Shown here piece after piece: positions 9,691 to 16,340 of a DNA stretch of 64,000 bases; positions within the stretch are counted from its first letter, which is position 1; every line of letters begins with the position of its first letter. The notes below the pieces were generated by a model that was not told the origin of the DNA, made no database searches, and saw only the letters and a program-made list of their open reading frames with translations. A program made the translations under genes and the position numbers. The DNA comes from JAQBVV01 sp965249205 (GTDB lineage Bacteria; Acidobacteriota; Vicinamibacteria; Vicinamibacterales; UBA2999), in NCBI GenBank assembly GCA_965249205.1, contig CBDFLL010000006.1, positions 806,001 through 870,000 of the forward strand, given 5' to 3'.

Positions 9691-10706
9691 CAGCGAAAAT
9701 GGTCGAAGCCGTCGGGCAGCGGCTGTTCGCCGCTGTCGGTGCGCAGCGACAGCGCGCGTTCCTTGGTGATCACGCCGACTTGCGTGATCGGGAGGTCGCC
9801 AAGGGTGCGCCGAACGTTACGAAGGCGCCCCCGGTGCACCGGCCGCACGGTGAACAGCAGCTCGTAGTCGTCTCCGCCACTGATGGCGGCAGCCAGCGCG
9901 CTCCCGCCTTGCGCATCGTGCCACCGACGCACGTCGTCGCCAATGGGCAGGGCACTCGCATCGAGCGCGATACCGACATGCGACGCGTCCGCAATCTGGC
10001 GCACCGCGTCGGCGAATCCGTCGCTGGTGTCCATGCACGCGGATGCCGCGCGATTCCGGCCAAGCAGCATGCCCGCCCGTACGCGCGGCTGTGGGCGCAG
10101 GTACCGCTCTTGACACACCAGCGGCGCTGGCGCACGTGGTGCCGTCAGCGAGTGCAGGCCCACGGATCCGTCGCCGACGCTGCCCGTGATGTACACGCCG
10201 TCGCCTGGCCGCGCACCTGTTCGCGTCATGATCCGACGCGGCTTCACCGATCCGATCGCCGAGATGTCCACGACCATCGGTCCCGGCGTGCGCGAAATGT
10301 TGCCGCCGATGATCGCGACGTGATGCTCGGCGGCGAGCGCGAGCAGGCCGTCAACCATGCCGTCGACAACCGCGACTTCGAGGGCGTCCGGGAGCACGAG
10401 CGAGAGGAGCACGGCGCGGGGCGTCGCGCCCATCGCGGCAAGATCACTGAGATTGACGGCGAGTGCGCGGTGGCCGATCGCGTCTGGCGGCACGAACCGG
10501 CGATCAAAGTGCACGCCTTCGACGTGTGCGTCGGTCGTGAAAACGTCGAGGGCGCCGCGTTCTGGCGCAATGACCGCTGCGTCGTCGCCGGGGCCGACAG
10601 CGACCCACGCCGGCATGGCCAGGCGACTGGTGATGCGTGCGACGAGCGCGCGCTCGCCGAGGTTAGCCACTGTGTGCGCGGGAAGCAACGTGGGTGTGGT
10701 CATCAA
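9690..10706 (-). CDS. thiL: Thiamine-monophosphate kinase
   Basis: 338 residues. ThiL phosphorylates thiamine monophosphate to thiamine pyrophosphate with ATP, the last step of TPP synthesis. Diagnostic segments are VGPGDDAAVI near residue 40, TTDAHVEGVHFD, ALAVNLSDLAAMGA and GGNISRTPGP, in the order expected for the AIRS/ThiL fold (PurM-like). Length matches the family (about 320-350). Translation could start at either of two adjacent ATG codons. It lies downstream of the 6S RNA gene and zapA on the same strand and overlaps the 3D-domain gene. Confidence 0.92.
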   Translation of the reverse strand: MMTTPTLLPAHTVANLGERALVARITSRLAMPAWVAVGPGDDAAVIAPERGALDVFTTDAHVEGVHFDRRFVPPDAIGHRALAVNLSDLAAMGATPRAVLLSLVLPDALEVAVVDGMVDGLLALAAEHHVAIIGGNISRTPGPMVVDISAIGSVKPRRIMTRTGARPGDGVYITGSVGDGSVGLHSLTAPRAPAPLVCQERYLRPQPRVRAGMLLGRNRAASACMDTSDGFADAVRQIADASHVGIALDASALPIGDDVRRWHDAQGGSALAAAISGGDDYELLFTVRPVHRGRLRNVRRTLGDLPITQVGVITKERALSLRTDSGEQPLPDGFDHFR

Positions 10707-10748
10707 TCAACTGCGGGCGGCCGGGCGAACACAAGGCGGGAATGAACA

Positions 10749-10927
10749 GCCCCGCTTTGCCGTGGGGGAGGTCGAGTGAACCTGCATAGCAGGTGGAGCC
10801 GCTGTTGTTAATCGCGATTCAGGCTTCCTCGCAACAGAGGCATGCACAACACGCGACCTCGCGGCTCTCTTAGTTTGAACGTTGGCTCAACCGAGCCTCC
10901 GAAACCGTCACGAGCAAAGCAGGAGCC
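10749..10927 (-). ncRNA. ssrS: 6S RNA
   Basis: About 180 nt, directly downstream of zapA, the classical 6S position. On the minus strand the 5' part (GCTTTGC then CGTG) pairs with the 3' part (CACG then GCAAAGC), giving the closing stem. The 3' side of the central region reads GCATGCCTCTG...GAGGAAGCC, closely like the E. coli 6S segment GCAUGCUCG...CGAGAAGCC. A well-spaced sigma-70-like promoter predicts a start within one or two bases of the 5' stem. 6S RNA binds the housekeeping RNA polymerase as an open-promoter mimic. A covariance-model search would settle it. Confidence 0.82.
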
Positions 10928-10933
10928 TCGGCA

Positions 10934-10962
10934 ATAGTAGTCCCCGTCCAGGGGGCGGTCAA
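10934..10962 (-). promoter_or_regulatory. Promoter of the 6S RNA gene
   Basis: On the minus strand a -35 box TTGACC (10962-10957) and a -10 box TACTAT (10939-10934) are separated by exactly 17 bp. A start about 7 bp downstream of the -10 box coincides with the 5' end predicted from the 6S closing stem. Confidence 0.65.
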
Positions 10963-11013
10963 GCGTTCTAAATGGCTCTAAATGTGGACGTTATCGATCG
11001 CGCGGGGCAAGCC

Positions 11014-11334
11014 TCAGACGCCGACGTTCTGTTTGCCAGCAGGCTCCCCGGCATCGAGGACCGTGTCGACCAGTTGTTCGAGCTTCAGCGCCCGCTGATG
11101 GAGGTTGCCGTGCACAGAGGACTCCTGCTGACGGGCTCGGAAGCACTCATCAGCGAGATTCAGCGCGACCAGAACCGCGAGGCCGAGCATGTCGGTTGAG
11201 GGAGCCGCGTCGGAGGCGGCGCGCATCTTGGTATCGACATACGCGGCCAGTTCCGCGACATAGGCCGGGTCGAGGCCGCTGCGGATGGGATACCGCTGGC
11301 CGGCGATCTCAACGGTGACGGGGCCCTTCATCAC
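11014..11334 (-). CDS. zapA: Cell division protein ZapA
   Basis: 106 residues, the normal ZapA length. The N-terminal half VTVEIAGQRYPIRSG is the ZapA globular domain and the remainder is an amphipathic helix for coiled-coil tetramer formation. ZapA bundles FtsZ filaments at the division site in the cytoplasm. Two possible ATG starts are adjacent. It follows a ZapB-like gene on the same strand (with a small mobile repeat between them) and precedes the 6S RNA gene, a conserved pairing in many bacteria. Confidence 0.88.
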   Translation of the reverse strand: MMKGPVTVEIAGQRYPIRSGLDPAYVAELAAYVDTKMRAASDAAPSTDMLGLAVLVALNLADECFRARQQESSVHGNLHQRALKLEQLVDTVLDAGEPAGKQNVGV

Positions 11335-11346
11335 ACGCGCTTGAGG

Positions 11347-11513
11347 CTAGTGCCCCGAATCAGAAGTTCGTCGACATATTCCGAGCGGGGCATCCCGTCT
11401 GGCGGCGTTGCTCCTTCCTCGCATATTGTCGATATTCTCGGTCGTCGCGCCTGGCCAGTCCGGGCGCCGCGCTCCGGAATACTTGTCACCGAACTGCTGA
11501 TTCGGGACACTAG
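11347..11513. repeat. MITE-like element with long imperfect inverted repeats
   Basis: A 167-bp non-coding segment between zapB-like and zapA. Its two ends form an inverted repeat of about 37 bp: left CTAGTGCCCCGAATCAG, right arm read in reverse CTAGTGTCCCGAATCAG, continuing with a few mismatches to ATTCCG. The ends lie in CTAG, so the target duplication could be CTAG (IS5-like YTAR) or TA (IS630/mariner-like). No coding capacity is seen. The stop codon TAG of the ZapB-like gene is made by the CTAG at the right end. Confidence 0.65.
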
Positions 11514-11785
11514 ATGGACTCGAGTTGGGACAGCATGTCGGACACCTGACTGCGTATCGCGTCGCGTTCTCCCTGCAGCGCGTCCAGTTCCTGCTGGGCA
11601 CCTTCTGCGCTTCCGAGTCGCCCGCGGAGTGCATCGTTTTCCTGGACGAGCCGCGCGTGCTCTTCGGCGGCCTGCGCCTGCTCCCCGCGAAGTCGGGTCA
11701 CCATCTGGACCAGCAGATTGATCTTTTCTTCGAGCCGATCGATCGGATCGATCTCTGTCGTCGTCGCTGTTGCCTGCTTTGCCAT
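11510..11785 (-). CDS. ZapB-like coiled-coil protein
   Basis: 91 residues, nearly all of it a heptad-rich coiled coil from about residue 14 to the end (RLEEKINLLVQMV, LVQENDALRGRL). Small proteins of this kind encoded next to zapA are usually ZapB-like Z-ring organisers, but sequence identity is low-complexity and the family call rests on context. A GAGG box lies 8 bases before the ATG. The stop codon falls in the terminal CTAG of the adjacent mobile repeat, so the original C-terminus may have differed. Confidence 0.6.
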   Translation of the reverse strand: MAKQATATTTEIDPIDRLEEKINLLVQMVTRLRGEQAQAAEEHARLVQENDALRGRLGSAEGAQQELDALQGERDAIRSQVSDMLSQLESI

Positions 11786-11856
11786 CCGTGCCGCCTCGCT
11801 AAGGGGTATGTGAGGGTGTTGTTGCGCCGAATGGTAGCACGTCCGGCACGCCGGCT

Positions 11857-13902
11857 CTATCGCTGCACGGCGCCGTGAGCGGTGGTCAGCGCGGCCATAA
11901 CCTGGTCCATCGCGGCCTGCGCTTCGGCGTCGGTCAGCGTTCTATCAGCGGATCGGAAGATGAGCCGCAGTGACAAGCTGACCTTCGTCTCCGGAACGCC
12001 TTTGCCCTGGTAGCGATCGAACTCCACGATGTTGAGGAGCGTCGATGGGGCGACGTCACGGATCGTGCGCCGCACATCGGCCGCAGCCAGCGTCTCGTCA
12101 AGGAGCACGGACAGGTCACGGGTGATCCCGGGATATTTAGGGAGCGGCTCAATCCGGATGTGACGCCCCGCGCCAAGCCGCGCGACTGCGTCGAGGTCGA
12201 TGTCGGCGACGTAGACCGGATCGTCCGGCAGTCCGTGTGCGTGCGCCACCTCGCGAGTGAGCTGGCCGAGCGTCGCGACGCGGGTGTCGCCGACGCTGGC
12301 GACGGCGGAGCGGCCCGGCACCAGCCATGTCTCTGTATGGGGCGTCACGTCGATCGCCACGCCCGCGGTCTCGCAGACGCGCTCTACGATGGCCTTCATG
12401 TCAAAAAAATCAACGTCGCGGCCGGTGCCGCTCACGTGCGTGGGGGCCGCGAGCCCGGTCCATGCGCAGGCCACGGCCTGACACTCGCCGCCCGTCCGGA
12501 GAAAGCGCGCGCCGATTTCGAAGAGCCTGACGTCACGGCGCTCGCGGCGGCGGTTGTGCGCCACACCGTCGATCAGGCCGGGAAGGGCTGAGGGACGCAG
12601 CACGGCGAAGTTCTCCGAGAGCGGATTGGCGATCGGGACGATATCGTCCTCGGCGGCGAACGGCGCCGCCGCATCGGCGGCCACGAAGCCAAAAGTCACC
12701 GCTTCGGAGAAACCCGCCGCCGTCAGCACGCTGCGCAGCTGTCGGGTCCGCATGATTCTCGGGTCGAGCGGTTTCGGCGCGGCGGCCGGCGGAGGGAACG
12801 TGACCGGCAGGCGGTCGAACCCATAGTGTCGGGCGACCTCTTCGATCACATCAACTTCACGGGTCACGTCGACCCGGCCGGTGGGGATGCCGGCATGCCA
12901 GCCGTCTGCGGTGTCCTGCAGCGTGCAGCCGAGGCTTTCAAGGATACGGCGCACGTCGCTGTCAGGGATCGCGGCACCGAGCACACCCGCGAGCCTGGCG
13001 CGCCGCAGCCGCAGTGAGCGCGGCTCAACGATGGCGGGATAGCGATCAACGACGATGCCTCGCAGGTGACCAGTGCCCATCGATTCGAGCAGCGCCAGGG
13101 CGCGCGTCATCGCCACCAGTGGCAGATTCGGATCCGCGCCACGCTCGAACCGCATACTGGCTTCGGTCTTCAATCCCAGGGCCTTGCTGGTTCGCCGCAC
13201 GGACAGGGCGTCGAAGCACGCGCTTTCAAGGACGATCGCCGTGGTTCCCGCCGTGACCTCCGAGTCGGCGCCGCCCATGACGCCGGCCACCGCGGTGGCC
13301 CGTTCCGCGTCGGCGATCACAAGCATGTCGGTCGTCAACGCGCGGGTTTGCCCATCCAATGTGCGCAGCGTTTCGCCAGGCCGGGCCGTTCTGACACGAA
13401 TCTGCCCACCAGCCAGCGCCGTCAAGTCGAATGCATGCATCGGCTGGCCGAGTTCCAGCAGCACGTAGTTGGTGACGTCAACGATGTTGCTGAGAGGACG
13501 CACGCCCGCCGCCTGCAGGCGTGCCTGCATCCAGGACGGAGACGGTTCCACGCGCACGTCCACCACCGCGCCGACATACCGAGGGCACAGGTCGGCGTTG
13601 TCGATGTGAATGTCCAGAACGGCGTCGGCAGCTGTGCCGGTCTCGGCACCGACCTCAGCGGCGGGTGCGTCTGTCAGCTGCAGCGGTCGGCGGTACGCGG
13701 TGGCGACCTCGCGGGCCATGCCCACCACCGACATGCAGTCCGGTCGGTTCGCTGTGACCTCGAAATCCAGCACCGCGTCGCCGTCTCCGAGCGGCTCGAT
13801 GCCTTCCACGGAAAAGCCGCGCACCGACATCGTGCGCGCGAGATGCTCCGGCGCGTCGGAGACGTTGACGTATTCCCGCAGCCATGACACAAGAATTCTC
13901 AC
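11857..13902 (-). CDS. pheT: Phenylalanyl-tRNA synthetase beta subunit, short form lacking the tRNA-binding (EMAP-II-like) domain
   Basis: 681 residues from a GTG at 13902; the protein starts RILVSWLREYV, the normal PheT N-terminus, so the longer upstream open frame is not used. In usual bacterial PheT (about 790 residues) an OB-fold tRNA-binding domain follows at about residues 40-150. Here the text runs directly from FSVEGIEPLGDGDAVLDFEV to the B1/B5 part (TANRPDCMSVVGMAREVA), so that domain is absent. The B3/B4 and B5 domains, the catalytic-like core and the C-terminal FDX-ACB anticodon-binding domain (PKYPGITRDLSVL to the end) are present. It partners PheS, encoded 10 bp upstream. Confidence 0.92.
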   Translation of the reverse strand: MRILVSWLREYVNVSDAPEHLARTMSVRGFSVEGIEPLGDGDAVLDFEVTANRPDCMSVVGMAREVATAYRRPLQLTDAPAAEVGAETGTAADAVLDIHIDNADLCPRYVGAVVDVRVEPSPSWMQARLQAAGVRPLSNIVDVTNYVLLELGQPMHAFDLTALAGGQIRVRTARPGETLRTLDGQTRALTTDMLVIADAERATAVAGVMGGADSEVTAGTTAIVLESACFDALSVRRTSKALGLKTEASMRFERGADPNLPLVAMTRALALLESMGTGHLRGIVVDRYPAIVEPRSLRLRRARLAGVLGAAIPDSDVRRILESLGCTLQDTADGWHAGIPTGRVDVTREVDVIEEVARHYGFDRLPVTFPPPAAAPKPLDPRIMRTRQLRSVLTAAGFSEAVTFGFVAADAAAPFAAEDDIVPIANPLSENFAVLRPSALPGLIDGVAHNRRRERRDVRLFEIGARFLRTGGECQAVACAWTGLAAPTHVSGTGRDVDFFDMKAIVERVCETAGVAIDVTPHTETWLVPGRSAVASVGDTRVATLGQLTREVAHAHGLPDDPVYVADIDLDAVARLGAGRHIRIEPLPKYPGITRDLSVLLDETLAAADVRRTIRDVAPSTLLNIVEFDRYQGKGVPETKVSLSLRLIFRSADRTLTDAEAQAAMDQVMAALTTAHGAVQR

Positions 13903-13912
13903 GACGGGTGTC

Positions 13913-15004
13913 TCATATGGGGAACTGTTCCAGAAAGCGGAGATCGTTCTCGTAGAAGAGCCGGATGTCGTCAACGCCGTACTTCAGCATCGCGACACGC
14001 TCCATGCCCATGCCGAAGGCGAAGCCTGTGACCTGTTCCGGGTCGTAGCCGACGGCCTCGAACACCGCCGGGTGCACCATGCCGCTGCCGAGGATTTCGA
14101 TCCAGCCGGTCCGCTTGCATGTGCCGCATCCGGCGCCGTCGCAGCTCTGGCAGCTGATATCGATCTCCGCGCTGGGCTCGGTATAGGGAAAGAAACTCGG
14201 GCGCAGACGCACGCGCACTTTGCCAAAGAGTTCACGCAGCATGGCCTCGAACGTGCCCTTCAGATCGGCAAGCGTGATGCCGGGTCCGACGACGAGGCCT
14301 TCAAACTGCTGGAACATCGGTGTATGACTCAGATCGAGGTTGTCGCGTCTGTACACACGGCCCGGCACGATGATCCGGATCGGCGGGGGAAACGTCTTCA
14401 TGTAGCGAATCTGCATCGCCGACGTGTGCGTGCGCAGCAGCGTGGCGGCTCGGACCTGCGCGTCGGGCACGCGCTCCATATGCGCCCCCCATGTGCCGCC
14501 GGCAATCGGGGTACCGAGGTACAGCGTGTCCTGCATGTCGCGCGCGGGATGGTCGGGCGGCATATTGAGCGCTTCGAAGTTGTGATAGTCGTCTTCGACT
14601 TCGGGGCCCTCGAGGATCTCATAGCCCATGCGGGCAAAGATGTCCTCGACCTGTTGGCGCACGCGCATCAGCGGATGGACGCGCCCGACCGGGATCTCGC
14701 GTGCGGGGAGCGTGACATCGACGGCACCGGCGGGCGGGCGCGTGGACTCGATCGCGGCACGCTGATCATGGATGGCCGATTCGATCTCGCGCTTCAGGGC
14801 ATTGACGAGCTGGCCCACCTCGCGCCGCGCCTCCGCGGGCACGGTACCGAGGCGCTTCAGCAGCGCTGTTACCGCGCCGTTGCGTCGGCCCAGGAAGTCG
14901 TCGTTGAGGGTTTGGAGGTCGCGGTCGGTAGCGGCGGAGGAGAGCCGCGCGCGGAAAGCCGCGCGCAGCGTCTCGATGGCGGAGTGATCGACGGGTTCAG
15001 GCAT
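13913..15004 (-). CDS. pheS: Phenylalanyl-tRNA synthetase alpha subunit
   Basis: 363 residues. N-terminal coiled coil (about 1-85), then the class II catalytic core: motif 2 GRVYRRDNLDLSHTPMFQQ, the family segment SCQSCDGAGCGTCKRTGW, and motif 3 GFAFGMGMERVAML. It forms the alpha2-beta2 enzyme with PheT and attaches phenylalanine to tRNA-Phe. Its start overlaps the 3' end of rplT by 8 bp, consistent with the infC-rpmI-rplT-pheS-pheT operon found in many bacteria. Confidence 0.95.
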   Translation of the reverse strand: MPEPVDHSAIETLRAAFRARLSSAATDRDLQTLNDDFLGRRNGAVTALLKRLGTVPAEARREVGQLVNALKREIESAIHDQRAAIESTRPPAGAVDVTLPAREIPVGRVHPLMRVRQQVEDIFARMGYEILEGPEVEDDYHNFEALNMPPDHPARDMQDTLYLGTPIAGGTWGAHMERVPDAQVRAATLLRTHTSAMQIRYMKTFPPPIRIIVPGRVYRRDNLDLSHTPMFQQFEGLVVGPGITLADLKGTFEAMLRELFGKVRVRLRPSFFPYTEPSAEIDISCQSCDGAGCGTCKRTGWIEILGSGMVHPAVFEAVGYDPEQVTGFAFGMGMERVAMLKYGVDDIRLFYENDLRFLEQFPI

Positions 15005-15368
15005 TCGCTGGGGCGGGAAGCGCGGCCTTGGCCTGCTCTGCCACCCGGGCGAACGCTGCGGTCTCTCTGACGGCCATGTCGGCCAGCATCTTACGGTCGA
15101 GCACGATGCCTGCCGTTCTGAGCCCGCGCATCAGCTGCGAGTATGTGATCCCGTTTTCCCGCGCGGCCGCGTTGATCCGCACGACCCACAAGCGGCGGAA
15201 GTCGCGCTTCTTGTCCTTACGGCCAACATAGGCGTACTTGCCGGCGGTGTCGACCGCCTCTTTCGCCGAGCGGTACAGCTTGCTCTTGGTCTGGAAGTAG
15301 CCTTTCGCGCGCGTGAGCAGCTTCTTCCGTTTTGCGCGACGAACTGTTCCTCGCTTCACTCTGGGCAT
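14997..15368 (-). CDS. rplT: 50S ribosomal protein L20
   Basis: 123 residues, starting MPRVKRGTVRRAKRKK, with the family core YRSAKEAVDTAGKYAYVGRKDKK and LWVVRINAAARENG. L20 binds 23S rRNA early in 50S assembly and in some bacteria represses its own operon by binding the mRNA leader. It follows rpmI by 31 bp and overlaps pheS. Only the last residues (APANA) differ from a typical length. Confidence 0.97.
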   Translation of the reverse strand: MPRVKRGTVRRAKRKKLLTRAKGYFQTKSKLYRSAKEAVDTAGKYAYVGRKDKKRDFRRLWVVRINAAARENGITYSQLMRGLRTAGIVLDRKMLADMAVRETAAFARVAEQAKAALPAPANA

Positions 15369-15399
15369 CTTGCTCTCTCTACTCTGGTCCCTATCGTGC

Positions 15400-15597
15400 C
15401 TATTTGTACGGCAGCATCCGCTGAAGCTTCGGCGCGTCCGCGGGGGACACTTCCCGACTGCCGCGCATCTGTCGCTTCGATTTCGTGGTCTTGCTTGTCA
15501 GGATGTGACGCCTGAACGCACTCGAACGAACGATCTTGCCGGTTCCGGTCTTGTTGAAGCGCTTCGCTGCGCCTCGATGTGTCTTCAACTTGGGCAT
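15400..15597 (-). CDS. rpmI: 50S ribosomal protein L35
   Basis: 65 residues, MPKLKTHRGAAKRF at the start and HILTSKTTKSKRQMRG internally, the standard L35 signature. It lies between infC and rplT in the conserved order, on the same strand, with 45 bp to infC. Confidence 0.97.
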   Translation of the reverse strand: MPKLKTHRGAAKRFNKTGTGKIVRSSAFRRHILTSKTTKSKRQMRGSREVSPADAPKLQRMLPYK

Positions 15598-15642
15598 GTT
15601 GTCTATCTCTCGTCTCTCTAGCGTCCGCGCGGTGACCCGGCG

Positions 15643-16242
15643 CTACTTTTGCGCGGCAGCGGCCGGTGCGGGAGCCGCTTCCGGCGGCTTCGGCTTCGCG
15701 GTTTTCCGTCCGGCGCGCTGGCTCAGAATCACGTGCATCTGATTACCTTCCTGCCGCGGTATCGTCTCGGCAATGGCAATCTCGGCCAGTTCTTCGATTA
15801 GGCGTTCCAGAATACGGCGCCCGATCTCTGGATGCGCCATCTCACGGCCACGGAAAAAGATGGTCGCCTTCACCTTGTCGCCTTCAGCGAGGAAGCGCTC
15901 AATGTGCTTCTTCTTGAAGTCGTAATCGTGCACATCAACTTTCGGCCGGAACTTGATCTCCTTGACCTCGATAATCCGCTGGTGCTTCTTGGCCTCGCGA
16001 GTTCGCTTCTGTTCCTGATACTGGTACTGGCCGAAATCCATGATCTTGCAGACAGGAGGCACCGCCGTTGGAGAAATCTCCACCAGATCGAGACCTTTCT
16101 GTCTCGCGATGACCAATGCCTGTGGGGGCGCCATGACGCCGAGCTGTTCGCCGGTGTCATCAATGACGCGGATTTCGCGCACCCGGATGCGCTCGTTGGT
16201 GCGCACACGATCGTCACGTCGGGGCGAGCGGTCGTAAGCTAT
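15643..16242 (-). CDS. infC: Translation initiation factor IF-3, with a non-canonical AUA start
   Basis: IF-3 binds the 30S subunit, prevents joining of 50S and checks the start codon. The N-domain (RVREIRVIDDTGEQLGVM), linker and C-domain (KIKF-type segment EVKEIKFRPKVDVHDYDF) are all present. A GTG at 16206 would open a 187-residue protein but has no ribosome site. Upstream, a perfect GGAGG (16252-16248) stands 5 bases before ATA (16242-16240), in frame, giving 199 residues starting IAYDRSPRRDDRVRTNERIR. infC genes commonly use AUU, AUC or AUA starts, which let IF-3 repress its own translation, so I take ATA as the start. A short Ala/Pro-rich tail follows the C-domain. Confidence 0.92.
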   Translation of the reverse strand: MAYDRSPRRDDRVRTNERIRVREIRVIDDTGEQLGVMAPPQALVIARQKGLDLVEISPTAVPPVCKIMDFGQYQYQEQKRTREAKKHQRIIEVKEIKFRPKVDVHDYDFKKKHIERFLAEGDKVKATIFFRGREMAHPEIGRRILERLIEELAEIAIAETIPRQEGNQMHVILSQRAGRKTAKPKPPEAAPAPAAAAQK

Positions 16243-16263
16243 ATCGTCCTCCGATTTGTCTGT

Positions 16264-16305
16264 GGTCTGCGGTCTCTAGTTTCTACGTCGCGGTCACCGC
16301 AGACC
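16264..16305 (-). promoter_or_regulatory. Hairpin in the infC leader
   Basis: Between thrS and infC the sequence GGTCTGCGGT (16264-16273) and its exact complement ACCGCAGACC (16296-16305) can form a 10-bp stem around a 22-base loop, just upstream of the infC ribosome site. It could tune thrS/infC transcription or translation; no T-tract follows, so it is not a clear terminator. Confidence 0.35.
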
Positions 16306-16340
16306 GCAGCCAGACGACCAGCGCCCTGTTAATTACCACT

